Below the pieces are notes generated by a model. That model was not told the origin of the DNA, did not search any database, and saw only the letters and a program-made list of their open reading frames with translations. From CAWJNF01 sp963844235 (lineage in GTDB: Bacteria > Actinomycetota > Thermoleophilia > Gaiellales > Gaiellaceae), in contig CAWJNF010000004.1 of assembly GCA_963844235.1 (NCBI GenBank), positions 806,001 through 870,000 of the forward strand: DNA of 64,000 bases, read 5' to 3'. Both the position numbers and the translations under genes were made by a program. Below, piece after piece: positions 8,213-16,714 of this stretch. Position 1 is the stretch's first letter; each line of letters opens with the position of its first letter.

Positions 8213-8983
8213 ATGAGCGATGCGCGCTACGACGTGATCGGCGCGGAGTACTCCGTGACCAGACGGGAAGACCCGCGGATCGCTGCGCTGATCCACGCTG
8301 CGTTAGGTGGGGCACGGACAGTCGTCAACGTTGGCGCCGGCACGGGATCGTACGAGCCATCCGACCGGCATGTGATCGCAGTCGAGCCAAGCGCGGTGAT
8401 GATCGCCCAGCGCGACTCGAGGCTGCCGCCGGCGATCCCGAGCGGCGCCTACCCGCTGCCCTTTGGAGATCAGAGCACCGACGCGGCGATGGCGATATTG
8501 ACGATCCATCACTGGGACGAGGACCAGGCGCGAGGGGTCAGAGAGATGCGGCGCGTCGCACGAGGCCCAGTCGTGATCCTCACCTACGACCCGGAGATCA
8601 GCGCCCGCATGTGGCTGATCGCCGACTACCTCCCGGAGGTCGGCGAGCTCGATCGGCGCATCTTCCCCTCGCCTGAAACGCTTGCGCGGTGGCTCGACGC
8701 TGAGGTCGACGTCCGAGAGGTGCCGATTTCTCGCGACACGCCGGACTGGATGCTCGGTTCCTTCTGGGCCCACCCCGAGCGGGTCCTCGACGTCCAGGCA
8801 CGCAACTCGACCTCCGGTTTCGCACGCATGCCGCCGGAGGTCGTCGACCGCGTGGTGGAGGCGGTCGGGCGCGATCTGCGAGACGGCACCTGGGAGCGCC
8901 GCCACGGTCATCTACGCCAGCTGGACGAGTACGACGCCGGGCTGCGGCTCGTCGTATCCGCAGGGCGCCCGATGAGCCGTTGA
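8213..8983 (+). CDS. class I SAM-dependent methyltransferase
   Basis: The 256-residue protein carries motif I VVNVGAGTGSYEP at 37-49, an acidic end to strand two (AVEPS) and a post-motif AMAILTIHHWDED that matches the DAAxxxxxLHH pattern of UbiE/COQ5-type Methyltransf_11 proteins. The substrate is not evident. Actinobacterial relatives are usually generic small-molecule methyltransferases. It follows the SDR by 87 bp on the same strand and could share its transcript. Confidence 0.8.
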   Translation: MSDARYDVIGAEYSVTRREDPRIAALIHAALGGARTVVNVGAGTGSYEPSDRHVIAVEPSAVMIAQRDSRLPPAIPSGAYPLPFGDQSTDAAMAILTIHHWDEDQARGVREMRRVARGPVVILTYDPEISARMWLIADYLPEVGELDRRIFPSPETLARWLDAEVDVREVPISRDTPDWMLGSFWAHPERVLDVQARNSTSGFARMPPEVVDRVVEAVGRDLRDGTWERRHGHLRQLDEYDAGLRLVVSAGRPMSR

Positions 8984-9077
8984 GATCGGGCGTGTAGCGG
9001 AGGAGCGTCCAACTTCAAACAGCACCCTCCTCGCAGGAAGTCTGTTTCACGTTTGCCCAGGGCGGGAAGGCCCCGGC

Positions 9078-9167
9078 ATGCGGCATCGACTCACGCGATT
9101 GGCCATCATGAGCCTCACCGCGTGGGCAGTGCGCCGCTTCCTGGCCCGCCGGCAACCGCGCGGGTAA
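9078..9167 (+). CDS. possible 29-residue basic peptide
   Basis: GGGAAGG lies seven bases before the ATG at 9078. The peptide MRHRLTRLAIMSLTAWAVRR continues to FLARRQPRG and stop. It is an amphipathic, strongly basic single helix that could lie on a membrane. The evidence is only the ribosome binding site and amphipathic pattern. Confidence 0.3.
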   Translation: MRHRLTRLAIMSLTAWAVRRFLARRQPRG

Positions 9168-9197
9168 ACCTTCTAGTAGCTCGGAGGCTGAGTCACC

Positions 9198-9383
9198 TTG
9201 CATTTGTTGGTGAAGACCCAACACGAGAGCTTCCTCGTCGACGTCGGCGAGGACGCCGTGTACGCGCAGGACCAACTCGCGGAGGCCAAGAAGTTGATGA
9301 ACGAGACCGGCTCCGTCACGATCGGAGGCAGCCTGGTCGTAATGGCCAGCGACATCGAGTCGATCGCCCTTCAGGACTCCTGA
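9198..9383 (+). CDS. small protein of unknown function
   Basis: A TTG start with GGAGG ten bases upstream gives 61 residues. The pattern is balanced and soluble: a strand-rich start (LLVKTQHESFLVDVG), a helix (DQLAEAKKLMNETG) and a final strand pair (VTIGGSLVVMASDIESIAL). The composition is protein-like and the reverse-strand frame across it is not. I do not recognise the family. Confidence 0.55.
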   Translation: MHLLVKTQHESFLVDVGEDAVYAQDQLAEAKKLMNETGSVTIGGSLVVMASDIESIALQDS

Positions 9384-9632
9384 TCCTCTTGTCGTAGATC
9401 GCGCACGGTCGCGCCGGCAAGGACGGCGCGACCCATTCTGTAGCGGCATGTGGGCGGCCAGCGCCTCCGCGCCATGAATCCGCGGCGCGACGTCGTGCGT
9501 AGGGAGTTAGGGAGCATGACGTCCACGCCCGACGACTTCGGTCGACGTAGGGCTCGGCGCCGAGTCCAAGTGGATGAGACAACGCGAGCAGCGGCCGGTT
9601 CGAGCAAGCGGCCGCGTCGCGACCGGATAGCC
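9384..9632. other. 249-bp stretch, no gene seen
   Basis: Frames here are Arg/Ser/Pro-rich shadows without ribosome binding sites. The stretch leads into a decayed deacetylase gene. Confidence 0.4.
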
Positions 9633-9982
9633 GTGGGCGGACCCGCGTGGCTCGATCCGCTCCGCAGCGAGCTGGACTCTGCCGCAGCGCCTCATGTGTT
9701 CTTCTTTCCGCGACGACGACGCCGGCTGGGCGAGCGGCCGGCTCCTCTCGCTCCTCGACCTCTTCGCGCATTCGCGGTTCCGCTCGACCTCACCGTGATC
9801 CGGCCGCGCTCGACGCGTCGCTCGCGGCGAGGCTGCGGCGGCGGCGTGAGCAAAGCGGGCCCCTCGCTTTCCACGCCCTCCTCGGCCGGGAGGAGCGCGA
9901 GGACGTCGAGCGGCTCCTCGCCCTCCTCGCCGCCCACGGCAACGCACATTGCGTCCCGCTGAGCTCACTCGTCGACGTTTGA
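9633..9982 (+). pseudogene. decayed polysaccharide-deacetylase-like gene
   Basis: Three frames together read like one protein. It starts GGPAWLDPLRSELDSAAAPH and FFF in frame one. It continues RDDDAGWASGRLLSLLDLFA in frame two, which is the RDDDAGW motif of polysaccharide-deacetylase-like proteins, then PLDLTVI in frame one, then PAALDASLAARLRRR and LLALLAAHGNAHCVPLSSLV in the last. Single-base changes near 9709 (extra C), 9777 (missing G) and 9802 (missing C) would rejoin the frames. The middle of the domain, including the His ligands seen in full-length relatives of about 230 residues, is also missing, so even a repaired frame would be non-functional. Confidence 0.65.
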
Positions 9983-10010
9983 CGCGCGCACGGCGCCCGG
10001 CGCCCGCGGC

Positions 10011-10466
10011 TCAGACGGACGTCTGGCCGGCCCTGCGTTCGGCCTCGGCCTTCAAGTGCCCCAGCCCGGACTCGAGGCCACGCTTCAGCGTCTTGCGCAT
10101 CATTCCCGGCAACATCCGCGCCAACGGTCCCTCGAACGACTCCTCGGTCTCGACGTGGGTACCGCCGTGTCGCGGCTCCAACCGCCACACGTGAACGGCG
10201 TGGACGCCGAATGTCTTCCCCGTCCACCCGATCGCACGCGGCCGCTCGACCTCACGGATCGTCGAGGTGATCGTCGTCGCGCCCCCGGGCTTCCAGCGAA
10301 ACGTCGTTCCCTCGGAAACCGGGCCACCCAACGAAAGGCTCTTCACGTCCGGGTTCCAGCTCGGCCAGGCCTCGAACGAGGTCAACACCTCCCACACGAG
10401 CTCCGGCTCAGCCGCCACGTCGGCCTCGCTCGACGCGAACACGGCCGCCTTCTCGTCAACCTTCAA
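10011..10466 (-). CDS. SRPBCC (START-like) lipid/polyketide-binding protein
   Basis: The 151-residue protein begins with strand-helix ADVAAEPELVWEVLTSFEAW and PSWNPDVKSL, the hallmark of SRPBCC/polyketide cyclase-dehydrase proteins. It ends with the long closing helix (MLPGMMRKTLKRGLESGLGH). The helix-grip fold encloses a hydrophobic ligand cavity. It starts with TTG and no clear ribosome binding site, so the first few residues are uncertain. The ligand is unknown. Confidence 0.8.
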   Translation of the reverse strand: MKVDEKAAVFASSEADVAAEPELVWEVLTSFEAWPSWNPDVKSLSLGGPVSEGTTFRWKPGGATTITSTIREVERPRAIGWTGKTFGVHAVHVWRLEPRHGGTHVETEESFEGPLARMLPGMMRKTLKRGLESGLGHLKAEAERRAGQTSV

Positions 10467-10505
10467 AGCCGGCGAACCGTACCACCGAAACAGTCCGCAC
10501 GTGTG

Positions 10506-11303
10506 CTACGGCGGGGTCGGTGCCTGGGCCGCCGGGGGCAGCTCCATGGACGCGCGGAGGTCGACGAGCGGCGTGTCGGGAACGCTCACGAGACCCCTGG
10601 TCGGGCGGTCGAGGTCGAACGTGATGAGGAGCAGCACCGAGACCAGCACGGCTGCGAGCACGACCGACACCACACCGCGCGAGATGATCGCGAGGTACAT
10701 CGCCAGGAGGCTGAGGGCGATCGCTGCTCCGGCGACCTCGATCACGAGCACGGCGCAGGGGACACGGTTGTTGAGCGCGGACACCCGAACGGTCTGCATG
10801 TCGATCATCTCGTTGAGACTCTCGACGTAGAGCCTTGGGGCACTGTCCTCGGGAGAGCCGGCGAGCGCCTCGCCGGCAAGCTGCCAGAGCGAGCGGTGCA
10901 GGCTGTCGCCCTCCGCGATCGCTGCCCGCGACGCAGCGCTTCCCGGAACCGACTCCGACAGGAGGATGCTCGTGTCGGTGTAGCGCACCAGGTCCTCCAG
11001 GGAGCGCGTGCGCATCGGTTCCCGCAGCGTTTGTGCGCGGAGGTAGGTCGTGCCGATCGCGTTCGCATCGTCGACGACCGCTGCGCGCCGCGAGTCGTAA
11101 CGTCCGACGGCCATCGTGAGGCCGAAGGCGAGTATGAGACCGACGATGCCGAGCAGCGCCGCCTGGAGGACGCCGAAGGGCTCCCGCAGGGTGGCGGCGT
11201 GCGCCTTCAGCCTTCGTCCGGCGACGACGCCCAGCAGCGTCGACCCAAGGACGATTCCGAAGATGATCAGCCCGAGCTCGACACTGCTCAGCCGGAAGAA
11301 CAG
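10506..11303 (-). CDS. DUF4239-like four-helix membrane protein, start beyond the first ATG
   Basis: The first ATG (11114) would discard a clearly protein-like upstream region. The open frame continues up to 11337 and reads FRLSSVELGLIIFGIVLGST, then LQAALLGIVGLILAFGLTMA before reaching that ATG. With the extension the protein has two N-terminal and two C-terminal transmembrane helices around a soluble helical domain (residues about 65-185), the DUF4239/bestrophin-like layout, and about 265 residues. The best start I see is CTG 11303, preceded by a G-rich GAGAGGGGG about six bases upstream. ATG, GTG and TTG do not occur in the right place. The function of the family is unknown. Confidence 0.65.
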   Translation of the reverse strand: MFFRLSSVELGLIIFGIVLGSTLLGVVAGRRLKAHAATLREPFGVLQAALLGIVGLILAFGLTMAVGRYDSRRAAVVDDANAIGTTYLRAQTLREPMRTRSLEDLVRYTDTSILLSESVPGSAASRAAIAEGDSLHRSLWQLAGEALAGSPEDSAPRLYVESLNEMIDMQTVRVSALNNRVPCAVLVIEVAGAAIALSLLAMYLAIISRGVVSVVLAAVLVSVLLLITFDLDRPTRGLVSVPDTPLVDLRASMELPPAAQAPTPP

Positions 11304-11388
11304 CGGAGGCCCCCTCTCACGCGCAGGAAGGGTGGATCATGCGCGACGCGTCAGATGGAGCCCGGAGTCGCCGGATCGCGGCCGAGCT

Positions 11389-12696
11389 TCAGACGGTGGG
11401 ATCGAGCACGCGACCGAGGAAGAGCACGGCGCCCGTCTCCGTGTCGCGGATCAGGTAGAGGAACGGCCGATCGGCCCTGATCACTGCGTCGGCCGGCGGC
11501 GGGAGCGACGTGGGTGTGACGACGATCGCAGTGGCCGCCGCGGCGACGGTGCCCTGCTCGTTGACCTCGATGTTGGCTGCGTGGATCGCGGCACTGATGT
11601 AGGGGTCCTTCGGCGCGATGCCCGTGAAGTCCGCCAAGCCCTTGTCGAACGGAAGCGTGAGCCCCAGCTCTGGAAGCGTGGCGACGAGGTCGACGCTGAG
11701 GCTGTCCTCCCAGCGCGGCAGGTAGAGATCGACGACGCCGGGGCGCATGGACTCGTCGATCTGGGCCAGCCGCTCCGCGCCGAAGTCCCGCTCGAGCTCG
11801 TCGAACTCGCCCGTCGCCGGCACGACGACGAGCATCGACAGCTCACCGTTCCCGTACGGAAGCTCCACGGCCGCGAAGCCCTGGGCGTCGGCGTAGCGTG
11901 CGGCGACGTGCGACTCGTGCATCAGTGGGACATCGACGAGGGAGCCGTCGCGGCGCGTGAACGGCTGCTCCTTCGTGGCCGACTCGTCGAAGGGCTGCGA
12001 CCACGTCGCCTCCAGGTAGAGCGCATTGACGAGCACGAGTAGGGCTTCCGGATCGATCGCGCCCTCGGGCAGGAGCTCCGGGATCCGATTCTCGGTCCGA
12101 TCCGCGACCCAGGCGTTGATCCGCTGCCGTGCGCCTTGGGCGTCGGCCAGGTCGAGACGCTCGGCCGGTGCGCCGTAGTAGGCGCCGAGTATCTCGACGA
12201 AGTCCTCGACCAGGTCGACGTCGACCGACGGGAACAGGCGATTCGCCAGGCGAAGCGTGGATTCGCCGGAGGCGGCGAGCGCCTGATCGAGGTCGTTGAA
12301 GGCGGCGTGCAACTCGGCGCCCGAGACAGGGAAGTGGAAGACGTCCTCGATCTGCGCCAGCGTCTCTCCGCGCGCTCCGGCTCCCGCCATGCCGAAGGCG
12401 AGGGCAATGCTGAGCGGCGAGAAGACGAGATTCTCCTCGTTTGCGCGCGAGGCGAGCAGCGCGTAGTAGTCGAAGCCGAAATGGTTCAGCCCGGCCGGCA
12501 GCGTGTTCACGCTCGCCGACCTTGCCGGCACACGCTCGATGTCCCCTCCGACCAGCACGGCCGCCTCCTCCCCGCTCGAGCTCCCGCCGGACGCCCCGGG
12601 CCGCTTATCGGCGCCACAGGCGGAAACCGCCAGGCCCACCGCCGCGAGCCCGATCCAGACCCACGGCCGCCGTGCCACGTGACGAGCCCCCAACAT
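11389..12696 (-). CDS. serpin-type protease inhibitor, lipoprotein
   Basis: The 435-residue protein has a lipoprotein signal with a lipobox ending at Cys27 (GLAVSAC), a 35-residue Ser/Gly linker and a complete serpin domain (about 68-435). It opens LVFSPLSIALAFGMAGAGAR and ends FLYLIRDTETGAVLFLGRVL. The reactive loop hinge EQGTVAAAAT at 380-389 fits the inhibitory consensus (P17 Glu, P15 Gly, P14 Thr, P12-P9 Ala). Counting from P17 puts P1-P1' at Thr396-Ser397, which suggests an elastase-like or subtilisin-like target rather than a trypsin-like one. It would be held on the outer face of the membrane and could protect the cell from secreted proteases. Its gene stands alone. Confidence 0.9.
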   Translation of the reverse strand: MLGARHVARRPWVWIGLAAVGLAVSACGADKRPGASGGSSSGEEAAVLVGGDIERVPARSASVNTLPAGLNHFGFDYYALLASRANEENLVFSPLSIALAFGMAGAGARGETLAQIEDVFHFPVSGAELHAAFNDLDQALAASGESTLRLANRLFPSVDVDLVEDFVEILGAYYGAPAERLDLADAQGARQRINAWVADRTENRIPELLPEGAIDPEALLVLVNALYLEATWSQPFDESATKEQPFTRRDGSLVDVPLMHESHVAARYADAQGFAAVELPYGNGELSMLVVVPATGEFDELERDFGAERLAQIDESMRPGVVDLYLPRWEDSLSVDLVATLPELGLTLPFDKGLADFTGIAPKDPYISAAIHAANIEVNEQGTVAAAATAIVVTPTSLPPPADAVIRADRPFLYLIRDTETGAVLFLGRVLDPTV

Positions 12697-12745
12697 GGTT
12701 CTCGCTTGGACGCCGTGGGAGCACGAATCGTTCCCTGGCGGTTCC

Positions 12746-13141
12746 TCAGCCGGCCGCGTCGCCTTCGAGCCTCGCGGCCTCGACGAGCTTCGGCGGCGCC
12801 ACCTCCGCGTACGCGTCCTCGGCGATCCCGGCGATCTCGTCCCAGTTCAGCCCGCGATCGAGCCGGACCCCGAGCCAGCCGCGGTGACCGACATAGGGCG
12901 GGACGAAGAAGCGCTCCGGATCGGCGTCGACGAGCATCGCCTGCAACCCGGCGGGTGCCGCGCACCAAACGGCGAAGCGGCCGTCGCCATGGTGATTCGT
13001 CAGCACCATCAGGAATGCCCGCTTGCCTCGCACGAAGAACGTCGGCGCGCCGTGGCTCAGCCGCTCGCTCGTCTCGGGCAACCCGAGGCAGATCTCGCGA
13101 ATCCGCTCGAGCGCCTGCTCCCGCTTGGCTGCAGCGAGCAC
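12746..13141 (-). CDS. MmcQ/YjbR family protein
   Basis: A GTG start gives 131 residues. The sequence ICLGLPETSERLSHGAPTFF, then FAVWCAAPAGLQ and the ending with helix DEIAGIAEDAY are typical of MmcQ/YjbR proteins. The family fold is a CyaY-like alpha/beta double-wing that resembles DNA-binding proteins, but direct DNA binding has not been shown generally. The gene ends 50 bp before the serpin gene on the same strand and begins 25 bp downstream of the glycosylase gene, so the three could be co-transcribed. Confidence 0.8.
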   Translation of the reverse strand: MLAAAKREQALERIREICLGLPETSERLSHGAPTFFVRGKRAFLMVLTNHHGDGRFAVWCAAPAGLQAMLVDADPERFFVPPYVGHRGWLGVRLDRGLNWDEIAGIAEDAYAEVAPPKLVEAARLEGDAAG

Positions 13142-13166
13142 GAGCCGTATGGTCGCACAGCCGAGC

Positions 13167-14282
13167 TCAGTCGACGGCCACGAAGAGGACGTCGTGAGAG
13201 CCGGCGTCGGCCGCGACGAGCCGCAGCAGCCGCCTGCCCTCGACCTCGAGCGAGCCTACGGCCCGTTTGGCCAGGGGCCCGACGTGCTTGACGATGAGCC
13301 TGGCGCCCTCGTCGTCGCTGTCGAGCCGCCAGCTGCCGCGCACGAACCCGTCGTGGAGCACGGCGCCGTGAGCCCGCTCGACGAAGGCCGCTCCGATACG
13401 GCCCCGGTGCTTTTCCGGCACGAAGCGGCTCCGGTCGGCGTGCGAGAGCAGCGCGTTGTCGTACTCGGGCAGGAAGCGGGCCGGCGCCGGAGCGTCGGGC
13501 GCAGGCCTGGGCGCGTCGGGCAGGTCGAAGAGCTCGCGTCCGCGCTCGTCCCGGAAGACACGCAGCCGGGGTCGAAGCCGCTCGATCACGTCCCGCAACC
13601 CGGTCAGGCGCGACCAGGCCGCCACGTCGGCAACCGTCGCCGGGCCGAAGGCCTTGACGTAGCGCAGCACGACGTGGTCGAGGGAAGGCTCGGCGGCGAG
13701 AGGACGACCGAGCCAGGACTCGGCGGTCGTCGACGTGACTTGCCCAGTGCGTCCCCAGACTCCCCGGGGCGGCACCTGGACGAGGGCGAGGACGTTTCTG
13801 CATGCGTATCCGAGCGCGGCGGCATCGTGCTCGGGAAATCGCTCCGCGAGCGCAGCACGCAGCTCACCGCCGGTGCGCGGCCGCTCGGCGAGGAGCGCAC
13901 CGGCGTGGGCAAGAACCGGGCCGAGATCCATCGCCGCCAGGGCAGGCCCATAGTCGCGGTGGCGGGCAAGCTCTCGATCGAGCACGGGCTGCATCAGCGG
14001 TCGGAGCACCACGCAATCCTCGGCCGTGACGAGGTGAAGAGTCGCGCGCATGAGGACGATGCGCACGACCTGCCGCTGCACGAGGAGCTCCGCCAGCTCG
14101 TCAGGGCGGAACTGCTCGAGTCGCGACCACAGCCCCGTGTAGGGATTCAGCGGCACCTGCGCCTGCAGGCCGACGAGATGCTCGATCGCCTCGAGCACGG
14201 GCATACGGGAGCGGCGGAGCAGGAGCTGACGCTCGAGGGTCGCCCGATTGAGCGCCCGCTGACCGAGCACGTCCGTGCTCAT
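13167..14282 (-). CDS. winged-helix DNA glycosylase-like protein (AlkZ/YcaQ family)
   Basis: The 371-residue protein belongs to the HTH_42 family, with start RATLERQLLLRRSRM and the segment EAIEHLVGLQAQVPLNPYTG. The Gln40-Ala-Gln42 stretch is the Q-x-Q catalytic motif described for AlkZ and YcaQ interstrand-crosslink glycosylases. Tandem winged helices follow, and the end has the beta-rich FLPEYDNALLSH and VLHDGFVRGSW. Family members remove alkylated bases or unhook crosslinks from DNA, often for self-protection against a DNA-alkylating natural product. No such biosynthetic cluster is visible nearby, so a general repair role is more likely. Confidence 0.85.
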   Translation of the reverse strand: MSTDVLGQRALNRATLERQLLLRRSRMPVLEAIEHLVGLQAQVPLNPYTGLWSRLEQFRPDELAELLVQRQVVRIVLMRATLHLVTAEDCVVLRPLMQPVLDRELARHRDYGPALAAMDLGPVLAHAGALLAERPRTGGELRAALAERFPEHDAAALGYACRNVLALVQVPPRGVWGRTGQVTSTTAESWLGRPLAAEPSLDHVVLRYVKAFGPATVADVAAWSRLTGLRDVIERLRPRLRVFRDERGRELFDLPDAPRPAPDAPAPARFLPEYDNALLSHADRSRFVPEKHRGRIGAAFVERAHGAVLHDGFVRGSWRLDSDDEGARLIVKHVGPLAKRAVGSLEVEGRRLLRLVAADAGSHDVLFVAVD

Positions 14283-14301
14283 GACGAAGCTGACTCCAGG
14301 G

Positions 14302-16050
14302 TTAGCGCTTCACGCGCACGACGATCGGGCCGCTGGCGGCGCTCTTCGACACAGCCCGGTACGTCGTTTGCGCGGTGGGCCTGACCTGGAAGCTCCAGGG
14401 AGCGTCGGACCCGACACGCACCGACCCGAGTCGCGTGTACGAGCTCGAGTAGGCGCCACGGGCGAAGATCGTGACGACCTCGGACGCGCGCTCGCTGCTG
14501 ACCTGGCCCGAGAGCGTGACCCGGGAGCCGCGCTTCACGCGCTTCCGGTCGGCGGCGATCGAGATGGACGCGTCGCGAACGGCGAGCATCGGCACGCGAA
14601 CGGCGACGTTGGTGACGCCCGGGCCGGGCAGCTCGTCGGCGAGGCAGATCGTCGTCCGGAGCACCTCACGCTGGCGGCGCTCCGTGAACCCTTGCGGCCA
14701 GCTGACGAGGTGGCGGATCTGCACGGCCGCCTCGAACTGCTGCCTGCGGAGCTGGTCCGCGATCAGCTGCCGGGCCGACGTGACGCTCAGGTCGAGCTCG
14801 GCGAGCGCAGCCTCATAGGCAGTGGAGTCCCCGCCGAAGCCGCGCCCGACCACTGCCTGCTCGGCGTAGGCGAGGTCGGCTGAGGAGGGATCGGCATCCC
14901 CGTTCACGTAGATGAGCCTGTTCAGCAGCGCCGTCAGCGCCTCCTGACGGTTCCCGAACGCAGTCTCGAGCTCCTCGACGGAGGTCGATTCGATCGGCCC
15001 CACTTCGGTCGTGCACTGGCGTCCCGGCGGAAGCCGGATCTGACCGAGGGTGAGCGAGGCGTTGAAGCCCGGGCCGGCGACCTGAGGCCCGTCGCAGAGC
15101 GTCGGGTCGCGCGTCCAGAGGTAGACGCAGGCAGCCCTCGGCTTGTCCACATCGGCGCCGGCCACGTCGAACGTGCCCCATCCCCAGGACCAGATCGATC
15201 GCACTCCGAGCTCCGAAGCGACCTGACGGGCGGCCAGCGTGTCCTGCTTCACGATCTCGAGCCACGCGTCGCTGGGCTGTAGCCCCTCGCGCCCACCCTT
15301 TCCGGGCCCTGACTGGAAGCCGAGCACCAGCGCCAGGCGGTCCGCGGGGATGCCGATGTTCGTGAAGCGCGTCACGGCCGCCCTCATGGCGATGCGACGC
15401 GTTCGCGCGCCCACGATCGGGCCCATGTCGTAGATGTGCGGGGCGTTGAAGTGCATCTGGCGGACGATGTGCGCGTACTGCGAGACCTCGAGCCACCAGG
15501 CCCGCGCGTCGCCGTCGACGAACGGCGCGCGGTTGCCGCTGTGCGGGCCGGCGACGAGCAGGAACGGCACCGCACCTTTCCCGGCGAGCGCCTTCAGGAG
15601 GCCCAACACGTTCTGGCGGTACAGGAGGTTCTCGTAGAGCCAGGGCGTTGGCTGGTGGCCGCCCCAGAGCTCGTTCAGGGCGATCACGGGGTGCTCGCAG
15701 CCGGACGAGGCCACCGCCCGCGCGTACAGGTCCTCCGCACCCGCTGGGATCGTCGCCGGGTCCGCCGGCGACGCCGGCGTGCCGACGTAGCGCTGCAGCT
15801 TCATCCACCAGAAGACGGTTTGCGCACCGAGCGCGCGCAACTGGGCCGGGCCGGCCAGACCGGACGACGCGAGCACGAGCCCTGGACGACCGAACAGCTG
15901 GAGGCGGAAGCTCACCGATCCGTCCGCGAAGTCCACCCACAACGGGCGCGATTCGGGCAAGCCGCACGGGAGGTCGGCCGCCGAAGCGCGGGCCGTTCCG
16001 GCGAGGCAGAGCAGGAGCGCGGCTACGAGGGCGATTCTCTTCATGCTCAT
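14302..16050 (-). CDS. large secreted protein with C-terminal beta-sandwich, function unknown
   Basis: I start at the ATG at 16050 because MSMKRIALVAALLLCLAGTA is a clean signal peptide; an upstream in-frame start adds a polar stretch ahead of it. The mature protein has about 560 residues. Residues about 45-300 show alternating strands and helices with aromatic acid clusters (QTVFWWMKLQRYV, VIALNELWGGH, QMHFNAPHIYDMGP and SIWSWGWGTF), which suggests a TIM-barrel glycoside-hydrolase-like domain with Glu in NELWGG as a candidate acid. A helical segment follows (about 340-470), then a C-terminal Ig-like domain (VKRGSRVTLSGQVSSE onward). I do not recognise a named family; relatives in soil actinobacteria are labelled hypothetical. 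Confidence 0.7.
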   Translation of the reverse strand: MSMKRIALVAALLLCLAGTARASAADLPCGLPESRPLWVDFADGSVSFRLQLFGRPGLVLASSGLAGPAQLRALGAQTVFWWMKLQRYVGTPASPADPATIPAGAEDLYARAVASSGCEHPVIALNELWGGHQPTPWLYENLLYRQNVLGLLKALAGKGAVPFLLVAGPHSGNRAPFVDGDARAWWLEVSQYAHIVRQMHFNAPHIYDMGPIVGARTRRIAMRAAVTRFTNIGIPADRLALVLGFQSGPGKGGREGLQPSDAWLEIVKQDTLAARQVASELGVRSIWSWGWGTFDVAGADVDKPRAACVYLWTRDPTLCDGPQVAGPGFNASLTLGQIRLPPGRQCTTEVGPIESTSVEELETAFGNRQEALTALLNRLIYVNGDADPSSADLAYAEQAVVGRGFGGDSTAYEAALAELDLSVTSARQLIADQLRRQQFEAAVQIRHLVSWPQGFTERRQREVLRTTICLADELPGPGVTNVAVRVPMLAVRDASISIAADRKRVKRGSRVTLSGQVSSERASEVVTIFARGAYSSSYTRLGSVRVGSDAPWSFQVRPTAQTTYRAVSKSAASGPIVVRVKR

Positions 16051-16127
16051 CTGCCCGCGAGCGCGAAGCTGCGAGCATCGGGAAACCAAGGGCCAAAGAT
16101 AGCCACCCGGGAGGAGGTTCCGCCCGT

Positions 16128-16547
16128 TCAGGCGGCCGGCACGACGAGCACGGGTACCCGCGAGCGGTGCAGGAGCTTGTGCGGCACGGAGCCGAGCAAC
16201 GCGCTCGCGAGCGGCCCCTCGCCGTGCGTGCCCACGACGATCATGCGAGCCTCCCGCTCCTCCGCGAGGGCGATGAGCGCGTCCGCGGGTTTCTGCGGCA
16301 CGAGCTCGACCTCCAGCTCGACCTCGGCCTCGCCCACCCGCGCGATCGCGTTGGCGGTGGCAGCTTCGCCGAGCTCGCGGAGTGCGCGCTCGTGCTCCTT
16401 GTACTCCTCGCCTCGGAGACGCTCCGGCGGGGCGTACCCGTACGAGACGACGATACGGTCACCGAACGCGTGCGCGATGTCGACGGCGACGTCGAGAGCG
16501 GCGTTCGCGGACTCGGAGTCGTCGTAGCCGAGGATGATGTCGGCCAT
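16128..16547 (-). CDS. universal stress protein (UspA family)
   Basis: The 139-residue protein starts at the ATG 16547, eight bases after GGGAG. It begins ADIILGYDDSESANAALDVA, and has the ATP-binding loop GTHGEGPLASALLGSV (the G-2x-G-9x-G-S/T pattern) followed by HRSRVPVLVV. ATP-binding UspA proteins tune stress survival and dormancy responses. The in-frame ORF continues far upstream only because reverse frames are open in this GC-rich DNA. Confidence 0.9.
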   Translation of the reverse strand: MADIILGYDDSESANAALDVAVDIAHAFGDRIVVSYGYAPPERLRGEEYKEHERALRELGEAATANAIARVGEAEVELEVELVPQKPADALIALAEEREARMIVVGTHGEGPLASALLGSVPHKLLHRSRVPVLVVPAA

Positions 16548-16608
16548 GTTTAGTGCTCCCGTCCGGAACCACACTCGTGCCCTGGCGCCTGCAAATCGGC
16601 GCCGGGCT

Positions 16609-16670
16609 GCGTCCTCAGTCGCGCACGTATCCTCCGGATACGCACGCTCCCTGCGTCCTTGCCCGGCTTG
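16609..16670. repeat. dispersed intergenic repeat, copy A
   Basis: A 62-bp stretch between the UspA and permease genes closely matches copy B at 45407-45470, including GCGTCCTC-GTCGCGC, the palindromic core CGTATCC-GGATACG and ACGCTCCCTGCGTCCTTG. Such short intergenic palindromes are REP-like. The two copies are on the same strand. Confidence 0.7.
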
Positions 16671-16714
16671 CTTTTCGGCCCCAGGATCATGAGCGTGGTT
16701 CCGACCAGGAACAC

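Noticed and set aside
10056..11480. 474-residue plus-strand open frame
   Set aside because: It lies antisense to the SRPBCC and DUF4239-like genes, which have clear family patterns.
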